This document shows, in pieces, positions 9,349 to 17,314 of a stretch of DNA of 64,000 bases; within the stretch, counting starts at the first letter, position 1; every line of letters starts with the position of its first letter. The notes below the pieces were generated by a model that saw only the letters and a list, made by a program, of their open reading frames with translations, did no database searches and was not told the DNA's origin. The stretch lies in assembly GCA_030057655.1 (NCBI GenBank), contig JASGUQ010000020.1, positions 1 to 64,000 of the forward strand, in the 5' to 3' direction. The stretch comes from Bacillota bacterium (GTDB taxonomy: Bacteria > Bacillota > Clostridia > Christensenellales > Aristaeellaceae). A program made the position numbers and the translations under genes.

Positions 9349-9423
9349 ATGCTCGGTATCATGATGATGCGAATGCCCATGATGTGCGGACAGTCTTGTT
9401 CTGTACTTTTTGGTTTGCGTTGA
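9349..9423 (+). CDS. Methionine-rich leader peptide of metNIQ
   Basis: A 24-codon reading frame starts at ATG 9349 behind a near-perfect ribosome site, AAGGAGGA (9334-9341, spacing 7), and stops at TGA 9421-9423. The peptide begins MLGIMMMRMPMMCGQSC: seven of 24 residues are methionine, five of them in an eight-codon block (9361-9384), and two are cysteine. It lies between a good promoter and an intrinsic terminator in front of the methionine importer genes. This is the arrangement of a ribosome-mediated attenuator whose control codons match the transported amino acid. The peptide itself probably has no other role. The function is inferred from sequence layout. Confidence 0.85.
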   Translation: MLGIMMMRMPMMCGQSCSVLFGLR

Positions 9424-9471
9424 TTGTAGGCGTTTTGTCGATCAATACCCGCTTGCTGAAAGTGCAAAGCG
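9411..9471 (+). promoter_or_regulatory. Candidate antiterminator of the metNIQ attenuator
   Basis: TGGTTTGCGTT (9411-9421) can pair with AGTGCAAAGCG (9461-9471): ten pairs including four G-U, with one G-G mismatch. The downstream strand overlaps the 3' arm of the terminator (9464-9474), so the two structures exclude each other. The upstream strand covers the last leader codons and the stop codon, so a ribosome finishing the leader would block it, while one stalled in the methionine block would leave it free. Confidence 0.6.
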
Positions 9472-9484
9472 GGTTTTCTTTATT
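9447..9484 (+). terminator. Attenuator terminator upstream of metN
   Basis: ACCCGCTTGC (9447-9456) pairs with GCAAAGCGGGT (9464-9474) with one bulged A and the loop TGAAAGT, followed by TTTCTTTATT. It lies 23 bases after the leader stop codon and about 20 bases before the metN start, so it can control entry into the operon. Confidence 0.85.
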
Positions 9485-9504
9485 CCAATGTGGAGGTAAA
9501 TGTT

Positions 9505-10515
9505 TTGTCCAGTGTGCCGCTGATCCAGGTCAACAATCTGTCAAAGATCTTTGCTGATGCCGACAACAAGGTCATCGCCTTGAACGACATCAGCCTGAAG
9601 GTGAACGAAGGAGAGATTTACGGCATTGTCGGCATGTCCGGCGCTGGAAAATCAACCCTGATCCGCTGCATCAACCGGCTTGATATTCCAAACCAGGGCG
9701 AGATCCTCTACCGCGGCCAGGACATCCTCCGGATGAACAAGAAGACTTTGCTTCAGACCCGCCGCAAGATGGGTATGATCTTTCAGCAGTTCAACCTGTT
9801 TATGCAGAGAACCATTGCGGAGAACATCATGTACCCGCTTGAGATCACAAGGGTACCGGCCAAAGAAGCCAAAGAGCGGGTTAAGAAACTGCTGGACATT
9901 GTGGGGTTGCAGGACAAGGCGGACGCCTATCCTGCCCAGCTCTCAGGCGGGCAAAGACAGCGTGTGGGCATTGCCAGGGCGCTGGCCTGCGAGCCCGATC
10001 TTCTCCTGTGTGATGAGGCGACCAGCGCGCTTGACCCCATGACCACGCAATCCATCCTGAGCTTGCTTCAGGATATCAACCAAAGGCTGGGCATCACGAT
10101 CCTCCTGATCACCCATGAGATGGCGGTTATCCGCCAGATCTGCCACAGGGTCGCGATCCTGGATGGCGGAAAGGTAGTTGAAGAAGGCGATGTGGATGAA
10201 GTCTTCCTGAACACCAAGTCAGAAGCCGGCAAACGCCTGTTCGGGGTTTTGCCTGAAACGGAGATGGAAGATCTGGGCTATCCCACGCTTCGCATCGTGT
10301 TTGACGGCGCTGCCGCTGAAAAACCGATCATTTCCAGGCTGTCCAAGGAAACCGGCGTAAACGTCAACATCCTCAGCGCCAACATCAACCACCTGCAGGG
10401 CAAAACCTATGGTCAGCTGATTATCCAGAAACCTGAGGATGAAAACGAAGTCAAGGCTGTCACGGACTTTCTGCTTGAAGAAGGCGTGACAGTAAAGGAG
10501 GTGAATAAACAATGA
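9505..10515 (+). CDS. metN: Methionine ABC importer ATP-binding protein MetN
   Basis: This is the cytoplasmic ATPase of the D/L-methionine importer. It has Walker A GMSGAGKSTLIRC, the signature LSGGQRQRVGIARAL, Walker B LLLCDEAT, and a C-terminal NIL/ACT-like regulatory domain (about residues 255-336) that binds methionine in family members and inhibits transport. A TTG at 9505 is preferred as start because GGAGGT (9492-9497) lies seven bases upstream; the in-frame GTG at 9490 would have no ribosome site. It overlaps metI by four bases (ATGA). Expression probably depends on the upstream leader attenuator. Confidence 0.93.
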   Translation: MSSVPLIQVNNLSKIFADADNKVIALNDISLKVNEGEIYGIVGMSGAGKSTLIRCINRLDIPNQGEILYRGQDILRMNKKTLLQTRRKMGMIFQQFNLFMQRTIAENIMYPLEITRVPAKEAKERVKKLLDIVGLQDKADAYPAQLSGGQRQRVGIARALACEPDLLLCDEATSALDPMTTQSILSLLQDINQRLGITILLITHEMAVIRQICHRVAILDGGKVVEEGDVDEVFLNTKSEAGKRLFGVLPETEMEDLGYPTLRIVFDGAAAEKPIISRLSKETGVNVNILSANINHLQGKTYGQLIIQKPEDENEVKAVTDFLLEEGVTVKEVNKQ

Positions 10516-11174
10516 GCTGGGATCAATTATGGCCGCTGATTCTTGAGGGCACATGGGATACTTTGTACATGACCATTCCTGCGACCATTCTGTCCTATCT
10601 CGTCGGAATGCCGCTGGGAATCATCATGGTGGTCACGGCCAAGGACGGTATCAGACCCAAACCAACTTTGAACGCGATCCTTGGCGTCATCATCAACTTT
10701 TTGAGGTCCATCCCCTTTATTATCCTTCTGGCCATGCTCTTCCCGGTCACCCGTCTGGTGATGGGCAAAGCGATTGGAACAACGGCGATCATTTTTCCGC
10801 TTGTCATCAGCGCCTTTCCCTATGTGGCCAGAATGGTGGAAAGCTCCATCCGGGAGGTGGATAAAGGGGTTATCGAAGCGGCGCAGTCCCTTGGCTCGAC
10901 CGATTTCCAGATCATCGGAAAAGTAATGATTCGAGAGGCCCTTCCTTCACTTGTGAACGGTGCAGCCATCGTCACTGTTGCCATCCTCGGATACACCGCG
11001 ATGGCCAGCGCTGCGGGCGGCGGGGGACTGGGTTCCATCGCGATCACCAAAGGCCTCAACCTCCGGAAGATGGACGTAATGTACACGGCTTCCATTGCCC
11101 TGGTGCTGCTGGTGCAGCTGATTACCCTGGCAGGCAATTACCTGACCAAGAAAATAAATCATCGCAAGCGTTAA
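10512..11174 (+). CDS. metI: Methionine ABC importer permease MetI
   Basis: This is the integral membrane subunit of the importer: 220 residues with about five membrane helices and the conserved cytoplasmic coupling loop that contacts MetN, seen as EAAQSLGSTDFQIIGKV (about residue 118). The start ATG overlaps the metN stop. The ribosome site AAAGGAGG lies inside the end of metN, implying translational coupling. Confidence 0.93.
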   Translation: MSWDQLWPLILEGTWDTLYMTIPATILSYLVGMPLGIIMVVTAKDGIRPKPTLNAILGVIINFLRSIPFIILLAMLFPVTRLVMGKAIGTTAIIFPLVISAFPYVARMVESSIREVDKGVIEAAQSLGSTDFQIIGKVMIREALPSLVNGAAIVTVAILGYTAMASAAGGGGLGSIAITKGLNLRKMDVMYTASIALVLLVQLITLAGNYLTKKINHRKR

Positions 11175-11199
11175 AACGCAAAAATGAAAGGAGTACCCC

Positions 11200-12030
11200 A
11201 TGAAAAAACTGTTTGCTCTGGCCCTCGTTCTCGTCCTGGCGCTCTCCTCTGTCGCAGCCCTGGCTGACAACCAGAAGGTTGTCATCGGCGCCTCACCCAC
11301 CCCGCATGCCCTGATTTTGGAGCAGGTTGTGGAAGACTTGAAAGCCCTCGGATACGATCTTGAGGTCACTGTTTTCACCGACTACGTTCTGCCCAATGTC
11401 GCAACCTCAGCTGCCGAAATTGATGCAAATTTCTTCCAGCACACCCCCTATCTGAACGGCTACAACTCTGAAGTCAAGGATGAAGAGAAGCTGGTTGCAG
11501 TGATTCCTGTTCATTATGAGCCCTTCGGCCTGTATGCTGGCACCAAGACAAAGCTGGAAGACCTTCAGGATGGCGACAGCATTGCCCTTCCCAATGACCC
11601 GACCAACCAGAGCCGCGCGCTGTTTTTGCTCCAGTCCGCCGGGCTTTTGACCCTTCCTGAAGGCGCGACCCCGGACAAGAACTACTCTGTGCTGGACATT
11701 AAGGACAACCCCAAGAACCTCCAGTTCATGGAACTGCAGGCTGAATTGGTCCCAACCGCGCTCCAGGATGTCGCTTTTGCGATCATCAATGGCAACTATG
11801 CGGTTGGCGCGGGCCTGAATCCCACCACCGACTCCCTTTTTGTTGAGCCTGCTGAAGGTGAAACCGCTCAGCGCTACACCAACTATGTTGTGGTTCGTGT
11901 CGATAATGAAAATGCTCCCTTCGTGGAAGCGCTCAAGAAAGTTCTTTACACCCAAAAGGTCAAGGATTACATTGATAACAATCCTGATTTCAAGGGCGGC
12001 GTCATCCCTGCTTTTGAAGTCGGCGAATAA
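11200..12030 (+). CDS. metQ: MetQ-family methionine-binding protein without a lipobox
   Basis: This is the substrate-binding protein of the importer (276 residues, NlpA/MetQ family: GASPTPHALILEQV, YVLPNVA, DANFFQHTPYL, PNDPTNQSRAL). The signal peptide MKKLFALALVLVLALSSVAALA ends in an Ala-x-Ala-type site, and the protein contains no cysteine at all, so it cannot be lipidated in the usual way. MetQ proteins of Gram-positive bacteria are normally lipoproteins; here retention at the membrane would need another route. AAAGGAG lies before the ATG. A strong terminator follows the gene. Confidence 0.92.
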   Translation: MKKLFALALVLVLALSSVAALADNQKVVIGASPTPHALILEQVVEDLKALGYDLEVTVFTDYVLPNVATSAAEIDANFFQHTPYLNGYNSEVKDEEKLVAVIPVHYEPFGLYAGTKTKLEDLQDGDSIALPNDPTNQSRALFLLQSAGLLTLPEGATPDKNYSVLDIKDNPKNLQFMELQAELVPTALQDVAFAIINGNYAVGAGLNPTTDSLFVEPAEGETAQRYTNYVVVRVDNENAPFVEALKKVLYTQKVKDYIDNNPDFKGGVIPAFEVGE

Positions 12031-12045
12031 GCCATACCTTACCTT

Positions 12046-12084
12046 GGGGGCTGTCTTTCAACAGGCAGCCCTCTTTTCTTCTTT
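12046..12084 (+). terminator. Terminator of the metNIQ operon
   Basis: GGGCTGTCT and AGGCAGCCC form the stem, followed by TCTTTTCTTCTTTT. Confidence 0.85.
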
Positions 12085-12095
12085 TAATCCTTTGA

Positions 12096-12125
12096 TTGAC
12101 AAAACCATGTGCTAAAATCTATAAT
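12096..12125 (+). promoter_or_regulatory. Promoter of the hisS-aspS T-box transcript
   Basis: TTGACA (12096-12101), 18-base spacer, TATAAT (12120-12125). The transcript would start close to 12130, at the base of the T-box stem I. Confidence 0.75.
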
Positions 12126-12344
12126 GCTGAACGAGGACTTTGATGGGAAGAAGCAGGTCAAGGCTCATTTTCAGAGAGAATGGCACAAGGTGAAAGCCGT
12201 TCATGAAGCCGCCCGCGGGACAACCCGGAGTTCCTTGCGAGAGCAAGCGTTTCCCGCGTTAAGGGGCAAGAGTGGCGCTGAAAGGCGCAAGCTGGGTGGC
12301 AACGCGATGATATCGTCCCGCGCATGATGCGTGGGTATTTTTTT
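12126..12344 (+). promoter_or_regulatory. T-box riboswitch of hisS-aspS, probable Asp specifier
   Basis: The leader carries the antiterminator T-box sequence CTGGGTGGCAACGCG (12292-12306) and the usual stem I landmarks GGAAGAAGCAGG, CAGAGAG and AAGGTGAAAGCC. GAAC (12129-12132) can pair with GTTC (12230-12233) as the base of stem I. By comparison with glyQS-type T-boxes, where the specifier is followed by A-NNC-NNGAG, the codon position falls on GAC (12219-12221), which is aspartate. A terminator (CCCGCGCA/TGCGTGGG, 12317-12335, then seven T) ends the element. Uncharged tRNA binding would favour readthrough into hisS and aspS. The T-box call is firm; the specifier call is moderate. Confidence 0.88.
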
Positions 12345-12356
12345 AGGAGGAGACTG

Positions 12357-13619
12357 ATGGAGATACAAAGCCCCAAGGGTACACGGGATATGCTCCCCAA
12401 AGAGAGCCATCTCTGGCAATGGATCGAGCAGATCATGCGCGAGGAGGCGGCCCTGGCCGGCTACCGCGAGATCAGGACGCCTGTATTTGAGTACACGGAG
12501 CTGTTTGAGCGGGGGGTTGGAGATACAACCGATATCGTTCAAAAAGAAATGTACACTTTTCTGGACAAGGGGGAACGCTCCATCACCCTGAAACCGGAAG
12601 GCACTGCGGGCGCGGTTCGCGCGCTGGTTGAGCACAAGCTGTACGCTGAGCCGCTGCCGGTCAAGATGTATTACCTCAACAACCCCATCTTCCGCTATGA
12701 GAATCCCCAGCATGGACGCCTGCGCGAACACCACCAGTTCGGCATGGAGTGCTTTGGCGTCAAGGGGCCGACCGCGGACGCGGAAGTCATCCTGACGGTG
12801 CTGAAGATCTTAGGCAGGCTGGGGATGAAAGACCTTGCGGTAAAGATCAATTCCATCGGCTGCCCCGTTTGCAGGCCCAACTATCAAAAAGCGCTGAAGG
12901 AGTACCTTTTTGACAACCTTCCCAACCTGTGCCCCCAGTGCCAGGAGCGCTTTAACCGCAATCCCCTGCGTATCTTGGACTGCAAAGAGAAAAAATGTCA
13001 GCTGATCACCAGGGACGCTCCCAACATCCTGCAATTCCTGTGCGAGGATTGTGACAGCCACTTTGAGAGATTAAAGGTTCTGCTGAATGAGCGCGGTTTG
13101 AAAGTGAGCATTGACCCCCAAATCGTACGAGGCCTTGATTACTATACCAAGACGGTGTTTGAGATCGTGATGAATTCGCCAAGGGGTGAACTTGCTCTGT
13201 GCGGCGGCGGCCGGTATGACGGCCTTGTGAAAAAGATCGGCGGGCCGGAGCTGCCGGGGGTCGGCTTTGGCATCGGTACGGAGCGCATCCTTCTTGAACT
13301 GCAAAACCAGGGGATCGCGCCTGAGGAACAGAGGGTAACGGACGTCTTCATCGCCTCTCTTGGTGAGGAGGGCCGCCTTCCCGCCTTTGACCTTTGCATG
13401 GATTTGAGGAACGCCGGGCTCAGAGCGGATTGGGACCATCTGGACAGAAGCCTGAAGGCGCAGTTCCGCTACGCGGACAAGCTGGGCGTGAAGCTGATTG
13501 GCATCATGGGCGGGGATGAACTGCAAAAAGGCGCCCTGAGGATCAAGAACATGCTGGATGGCCAAGAAAAAGAAGTCAGCCTGAAGGACGCGGTACAGGA
13601 AATCAAGACGCTGCTGTAA
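12357..13619 (+). CDS. hisS: Histidine--tRNA ligase
   Basis: This class II aminoacyl-tRNA synthetase has 420 residues. Motifs seen: SPKGTRDMLP at the N-terminus, motif 2 region FRYENPQHGRLREHHQFG, the histidine-specific GLDYYTKTVFE, and motif 3 LPGVGFGIGTERI, with a C-terminal anticodon-binding domain. The frame is open from 12324, but the ATG at 12357 behind AGGAGG (12345-12350) is the real start; the earlier ATG lies inside the T-box terminator. aspS follows by 19 bases in the same operon. Confidence 0.97.
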   Translation: MEIQSPKGTRDMLPKESHLWQWIEQIMREEAALAGYREIRTPVFEYTELFERGVGDTTDIVQKEMYTFLDKGERSITLKPEGTAGAVRALVEHKLYAEPLPVKMYYLNNPIFRYENPQHGRLREHHQFGMECFGVKGPTADAEVILTVLKILGRLGMKDLAVKINSIGCPVCRPNYQKALKEYLFDNLPNLCPQCQERFNRNPLRILDCKEKKCQLITRDAPNILQFLCEDCDSHFERLKVLLNERGLKVSIDPQIVRGLDYYTKTVFEIVMNSPRGELALCGGGRYDGLVKKIGGPELPGVGFGIGTERILLELQNQGIAPEEQRVTDVFIASLGEEGRLPAFDLCMDLRNAGLRADWDHLDRSLKAQFRYADKLGVKLIGIMGGDELQKGALRIKNMLDGQEKEVSLKDAVQEIKTLL

Positions 13620-13638
13620 ATGCAGAACGGAGGATAAA

Positions 13639-15423
13639 ATGGCAGAATTTTTGGGGAATTGGAAACGGGACTGTCGCTGCGCGGAATTGACGGAGCAGGA
13701 CATCGGGCGCGAAGTGACCCTGATGGGCTGGGTTTCCCGCGTGCGCAACATGGGCGGCATCCTTTTTGTCTGGCTCAGGGACCGCAGCGGTTTGATCCAG
13801 CTGGTGTTTGATACCAACCATTTGGATGAGAAAACCTACAGCCTTGCGGAATCGCTCCGCTCTGAATTTGTTCTTGCGGTGCGCGGCCTTGTTAAGAAGA
13901 GGGACGCAGCCGCAGTTAATGACAAACTCAAAACCGGCACCATCGAGGTTGAAGTAAAAGAGGCCAAGCTCCTTAACGAAGCCGCGACGCCGCCCATTTA
14001 TACGGATGACGGCGCAAACGAGAACGAAGCGGTTCGCCTTAAATACCGCTATCTGGATCTTCGCAGGCCAAGCATGCAGAAGATGCTTCAGGTTCGTTCC
14101 AAAACCGTCAACGCGATCCGCAGGCACATGATCGCTGAAGGCTTCATTGAGGTGGAAACCCCCATCATGACCAAATCCACGCCTGAAGGAGCCCGCGATT
14201 TCCTCGTGCCAAGCCGCCTGCACCCGGGCGAGTTCTATGCCCTGCCGCAAAGCCCGCAGATTTACAAGCAGCTTTTGATGCTGTCGGGCATGGATCGCTA
14301 TTTCCAGTTTGCCAAATGCTTCAGGGATGAGGACAGCCGCGCGGACCGTCAGCCGGAATTTACCCAGCTGGACCTGGAGATGAGTTTTGTGGAGCCAAAA
14401 GATGTTCAGACAATCGTTGAAGGCGCTTTCAAAGAGGTCTTTCAGGAAGTAAAGGGTCTGGACATTTCCCTGCCCCTGCCCAGGATGACCTGGAAAGAAG
14501 CGATGGAGTCCTATGGCAGCGACAAGCCTGACCTTCGCTACGGAATGAAGATCAAAAACATGAATGACTGGGCGAATGACTGCGGTTTTTCGATCTTTGA
14601 GACAGCAGTCAATGAAGGAAAACGCGTCTGCGCAATGAAGGCGGATCAGGCCTCAGGGCAGCTTTCCCGCAAGGAGATGGACGCGCTTGGCGAATTTGTG
14701 AAGACCTATCACGTCAAAGGCCTGGCTTGGCTGGCTATCAACGAGGACGGCAGCCTGCGCTCCAGCTTTGCGAAATTCATCCCCCAGGACAAAATGGACG
14801 AATTGCTTAGCATGATGGAAGCAAAGCCTGGCGACGCGCTTTTCCTGATCGCGGATAAGCGTTTGACCGCACTGAACGCCATGGGACAGCTTCGGGTCAA
14901 ACTTGCCAAGCAGTTAAACTTGGCGGACCCTGAGGCGTATTGCCTGACCTGGATCACGGAGTTCCCTCTGCTTGAATGGAACGAGGAAGCCGGCCGCTAT
15001 ACCGCCGCGCACCATCCTTTCACCATGCCGATGGAGGAGGATTTCAGCCTTCTTGAGGATCATCCTGAACAGGTCCGCGCCAAGTCCTACGACCTGGTGC
15101 TGAACGGTGTGGAGATGGGTTCCGGAAGCATCCGCATTCACGCGTCCGATTTGCAGGAAAAGATGTTCAGCCTTCTTGGCTTTACTCATGAGGAGGCATG
15201 GACGCGCTTTGGTTTCCTGCTGGAAGCGTTTAAATACGGCACACCGCCGCATGGCGGGTTTGCCTTTGGGGTTGACAGGCTGATGATGCAGCTGCTTGGA
15301 ACTGACAGCCTGCGCGATGTGATCGCCTTCCCCAAGGCCCAAAACGCTTCCTGTCTCATGATGGATACCCCGTCTGAGGTTGCTGAGGAGCAATTGACCC
15401 AGCTTCATCTTAAGCGTAATTGA
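13639..15423 (+). CDS. aspS: Aspartate--tRNA(Asp/Asn) ligase
   Basis: This 594-residue class II synthetase of the bacterial type has an N-terminal OB-fold (GWVSRVRNMGGILFVWLRDR, about residues 30-49), the catalytic core with SPQIYKQLLM and FRDEDSRADRQPEFTQLDLE, the bacterial insertion (GAD) domain, and the C-terminal GVDRLMM motif 3. GGAGG lies before the ATG. No gatCAB or asnS is seen in the window, so whether it is discriminating cannot be judged. It shares the T-box-controlled transcript with hisS. Confidence 0.97.
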   Translation: MAEFLGNWKRDCRCAELTEQDIGREVTLMGWVSRVRNMGGILFVWLRDRSGLIQLVFDTNHLDEKTYSLAESLRSEFVLAVRGLVKKRDAAAVNDKLKTGTIEVEVKEAKLLNEAATPPIYTDDGANENEAVRLKYRYLDLRRPSMQKMLQVRSKTVNAIRRHMIAEGFIEVETPIMTKSTPEGARDFLVPSRLHPGEFYALPQSPQIYKQLLMLSGMDRYFQFAKCFRDEDSRADRQPEFTQLDLEMSFVEPKDVQTIVEGAFKEVFQEVKGLDISLPLPRMTWKEAMESYGSDKPDLRYGMKIKNMNDWANDCGFSIFETAVNEGKRVCAMKADQASGQLSRKEMDALGEFVKTYHVKGLAWLAINEDGSLRSSFAKFIPQDKMDELLSMMEAKPGDALFLIADKRLTALNAMGQLRVKLAKQLNLADPEAYCLTWITEFPLLEWNEEAGRYTAAHHPFTMPMEEDFSLLEDHPEQVRAKSYDLVLNGVEMGSGSIRIHASDLQEKMFSLLGFTHEEAWTRFGFLLEAFKYGTPPHGGFAFGVDRLMMQLLGTDSLRDVIAFPKAQNASCLMMDTPSEVAEEQLTQLHLKRN

Positions 15424-15451
15424 ACCTGACCAATCCCCAAAAGGGTTTCAG

Positions 15452-15480
15452 TTGTCAAGGCGTTCTTGTTTTGATATACT
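15452..15480 (+). promoter_or_regulatory. Promoter of the asp23 cluster
   Basis: TTGTCA (15452-15457), 17-base spacer, TATACT (15475-15480), leading into a gene with a strong CTAAGGAGG ribosome site. Confidence 0.75.
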
Positions 15481-15507
15481 GAAAAAGAGTCCTAAGGAGG
15501 TAAAGAT

Positions 15508-16305
15508 ATGAACCCGAAAAAGGATAACTTGCCTGTAAACACTGAACCGGTCGTCAATGACGGAGGCGCCATTTACTACGCAAATGAGGTCATCGCCATC
15601 ATTTCCGGCATCGCCGCGAGCGAAATTGAGGGTGTCGCCGGGATGGTGACCACAGGCGGCTTGAGCGAGATCATCAGCAAGAACCGCAACATCACCAGGG
15701 GCGTCAAGGTTGAGGTCGGCACGGAAGAGGTTTCTGTCGATCTGTACACCATTGTCGAGTATGGCCAGCCCATTCAAAAGGTGGCCTCAGAGGTACAGGA
15801 AAACGTCCGGAAATCCATTGAGTCCATGACGGGCCTTCGCGTGGTCCGGGTGGATGTCCATGTCCAGGGCGTCAGCTTTGAAAAGGACAAGCAGGAAAAT
15901 CAAAGCAGGATCGATGCTGCCAATATCCAGCACATTGCCGATGACAGCCAGGACAAAAAGGGCAAGAAGGCCGAAAAGGAAGACCTGAAAGCCAAAGAAA
16001 AGGAAGAGGCTGCCAAAAAAGAAGAGGCCGTCAAAAAGGAAGCAGCTGCTAAGAAAGAAGAAGCCGCTAAAAAGGAAGAAGCTCCTAAAAAAGAAGAAGC
16101 TTCCCAAAAGGAAGAAATTGCTAAAAAGGATGAGGATCCAAAGCCTGACGCTTTAAAAGCGGATCAGAACGCCGAACCTGAAGCGGATCAAGCGGCCGGG
16201 GACAAGCCTGTTTCGGCTGAAACGGAACCCGGCAGCCCAGCGGCTGATAAACCGTCTGATGTGAAACCCGCTAAAGCCACATCAACTAAACGCCGCAAGG
16301 CTTAA
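15508..16305 (+). CDS. Asp23/Gls24 family (YqhY-like) protein with charged repeat tail
   Basis: The Asp23 domain occupies about residues 15-135 (YYANEVIAIISGIAASEIEG, then VEYGQPIQKVASEVQENVR). After it comes an unusual tail of about 130 residues made of short lysine/glutamate/alanine repeats (KKEEA) and then an acidic, proline-rich end. In Bacillus the relative YqhY sits next to nusB and influences fatty-acid synthesis; in staphylococci Asp23 is membrane-tethered by AmaP. Here both contexts meet: amaP and a DUF2273 gene follow, then nusB. The tail probably forms a long helix and may be a flexible spacer. Confidence 0.85.
   Translation: MNPKKDNLPVNTEPVVNDGGAIYYANEVIAIISGIAASEIEGVAGMVTTGGLSEIISKNRNITRGVKVEVGTEEVSVDLYTIVEYGQPIQKVASEVQENVRKSIESMTGLRVVRVDVHVQGVSFEKDKQENQSRIDAANIQHIADDSQDKKGKKAEKEDLKAKEKEEAAKKEEAVKKEAAAKKEEAAKKEEAPKKEEASQKEEIAKKDEDPKPDALKADQNAEPEADQAAGDKPVSAETEPGSPAADKPSDVKPAKATSTKRRKA
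16003..16130 (+). repeat. Degenerate coding tandem repeat in the asp23-like gene
   Basis: Roughly 18-base units reading AAAAARGAAGAAGCYGCY, six to seven copies with drift, encode KKEEAA-type blocks. Such arrays can change copy number by slippage. Confidence 0.7.
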
Positions 16306-16323
16306 TATTCAGGTTCAATTTTG

Positions 16324-16950
16324 ATGAAAATCAAATTTACTGACAAGCTCCTGCTGTTTGTGGGCTCCATATTTATGGTCGTGGTGGGAGCCGCGATCCT
16401 TTTGGCAAGCCTGCAGTTTAACGCGATCCCGATCAGAGCCGAAGGGGAAGGGTTTCTGACACTGACGCGGTTTGCGCTTTTGTTGTCCGGACTTGTTGTG
16501 ATGGCGTTCGGTGTTTTTTGCCTCAGCCTTCCCGGCAAGATCAAGCAAACAAAGCTTGAGTTCATTACTCAAAAGACCGATACAGGGGAACTCAAGATCA
16601 GCACCCAGGCGGTGGAAGCCATTGTCCAGAAAAACCTGTTGAACCAGGATGCGGTCAAGCTGCAAAGCTTCATCGTTCAGGCGGTCAAAGGCGGAGTTGA
16701 ATTGAATCTTCATGTTTCTCTGGCCAACAACATCAACATACCGGGCGCTGTGAAAGAGATCCGCAGGAACATCGCCAAGACGCTGAAGGACACCTTGAAC
16801 ATCGAAGCCAAAGAGATCAAAATTACAGTTGAAGATGCGAACCTGACTTCTGTCAGGTCTCCTCACCGGGTCAGTGAGGAGAAATTGATTTTGCCGGTCG
16901 AACCGGAGACCAAGAACCACAACACAAATGGACAGTCCGAAAACAAATGA
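16324..16950 (+). CDS. amaP: Alkaline shock response membrane anchor protein AmaP
   Basis: This 208-residue protein has two N-terminal membrane segments (about residues 8-30 and 48-72) and a cytoplasmic domain related to Asp23. In Staphylococcus AmaP anchors Asp23 at the membrane. It follows the Asp23-like gene by 18 bases. A TTG at 16321 directly precedes the ATG at 16324; the ATG is chosen. The ribosome site is weak, so translation may be coupled to the gene before. The cluster implies a membrane-attached Asp23 network. Confidence 0.8.
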   Translation: MKIKFTDKLLLFVGSIFMVVVGAAILLASLQFNAIPIRAEGEGFLTLTRFALLLSGLVVMAFGVFCLSLPGKIKQTKLEFITQKTDTGELKISTQAVEAIVQKNLLNQDAVKLQSFIVQAVKGGVELNLHVSLANNINIPGAVKEIRRNIAKTLKDTLNIEAKEIKITVEDANLTSVRSPHRVSEEKLILPVEPETKNHNTNGQSENK

Positions 16951-16963
16951 GGAGAAGACTTCA

Positions 16964-17314
16964 ATGGACAACTTCAATGGAAAAATGAAAGACCTGTTTA
17001 CTCCCGGCTCTTCCTGCGCGAAGGCTGCTTATGGGATTTTGTTCTTTTTAATCGGTTTGCTGTTTATTTTTGTAGGCTTTTGGAAAGCCCTTCTGGTCTT
17101 GCTTTTTACCTTGGTCGGCGTTTTTATCGGCAGCGGAAGGTCTGTTAAGAAGACAGCGGCCGATCTGATCAACAAAGTGATCCCGGAAAAGAATCAAAAG
17201 GTCGTCTATACGCAGGATGACCTTGAAAAAGTCCGCAAGGCGACCGAAAAGAATCGCGGCAACGCTGAGAAAACCGAAACCACGAAAGACGAAACCACGG
17301 AAGACGCTGAGTAA
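16964..17314 (+). CDS. DUF2273-like small membrane protein
   Basis: This 116-residue protein has a membrane hairpin (about residues 20-60, GILFFLIGLLFIFVGF then ALLVLLFTLVGVFIG) and a charged C-terminus rich in Lys, Glu and Thr. DUF2273 proteins usually accompany Asp23 and AmaP, and this position fits. The frame is open from 16928 inside amaP, but the ATG at 16964 behind GAGGAG is the better start. The tail is longer than in typical family members, as I recall them. Confidence 0.7.
   Translation: MDNFNGKMKDLFTPGSSCAKAAYGILFFLIGLLFIFVGFWKALLVLLFTLVGVFIGSGRSVKKTAADLINKVIPEKNQKVVYTQDDLEKVRKATEKNRGNAEKTETTKDETTEDAE

Noticed and set aside
9500-9523. ATG at 9500 as the metN start
   Set aside because: It is out of frame and stops after seven codons; TTG 9505 has the correct frame and spacing.
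12324-12356. ATG at 12324 as the hisS start
   Set aside because: It lies in the T-box terminator loop; ATG 12357 has AGGAGG and gives the standard HisS N-terminus.
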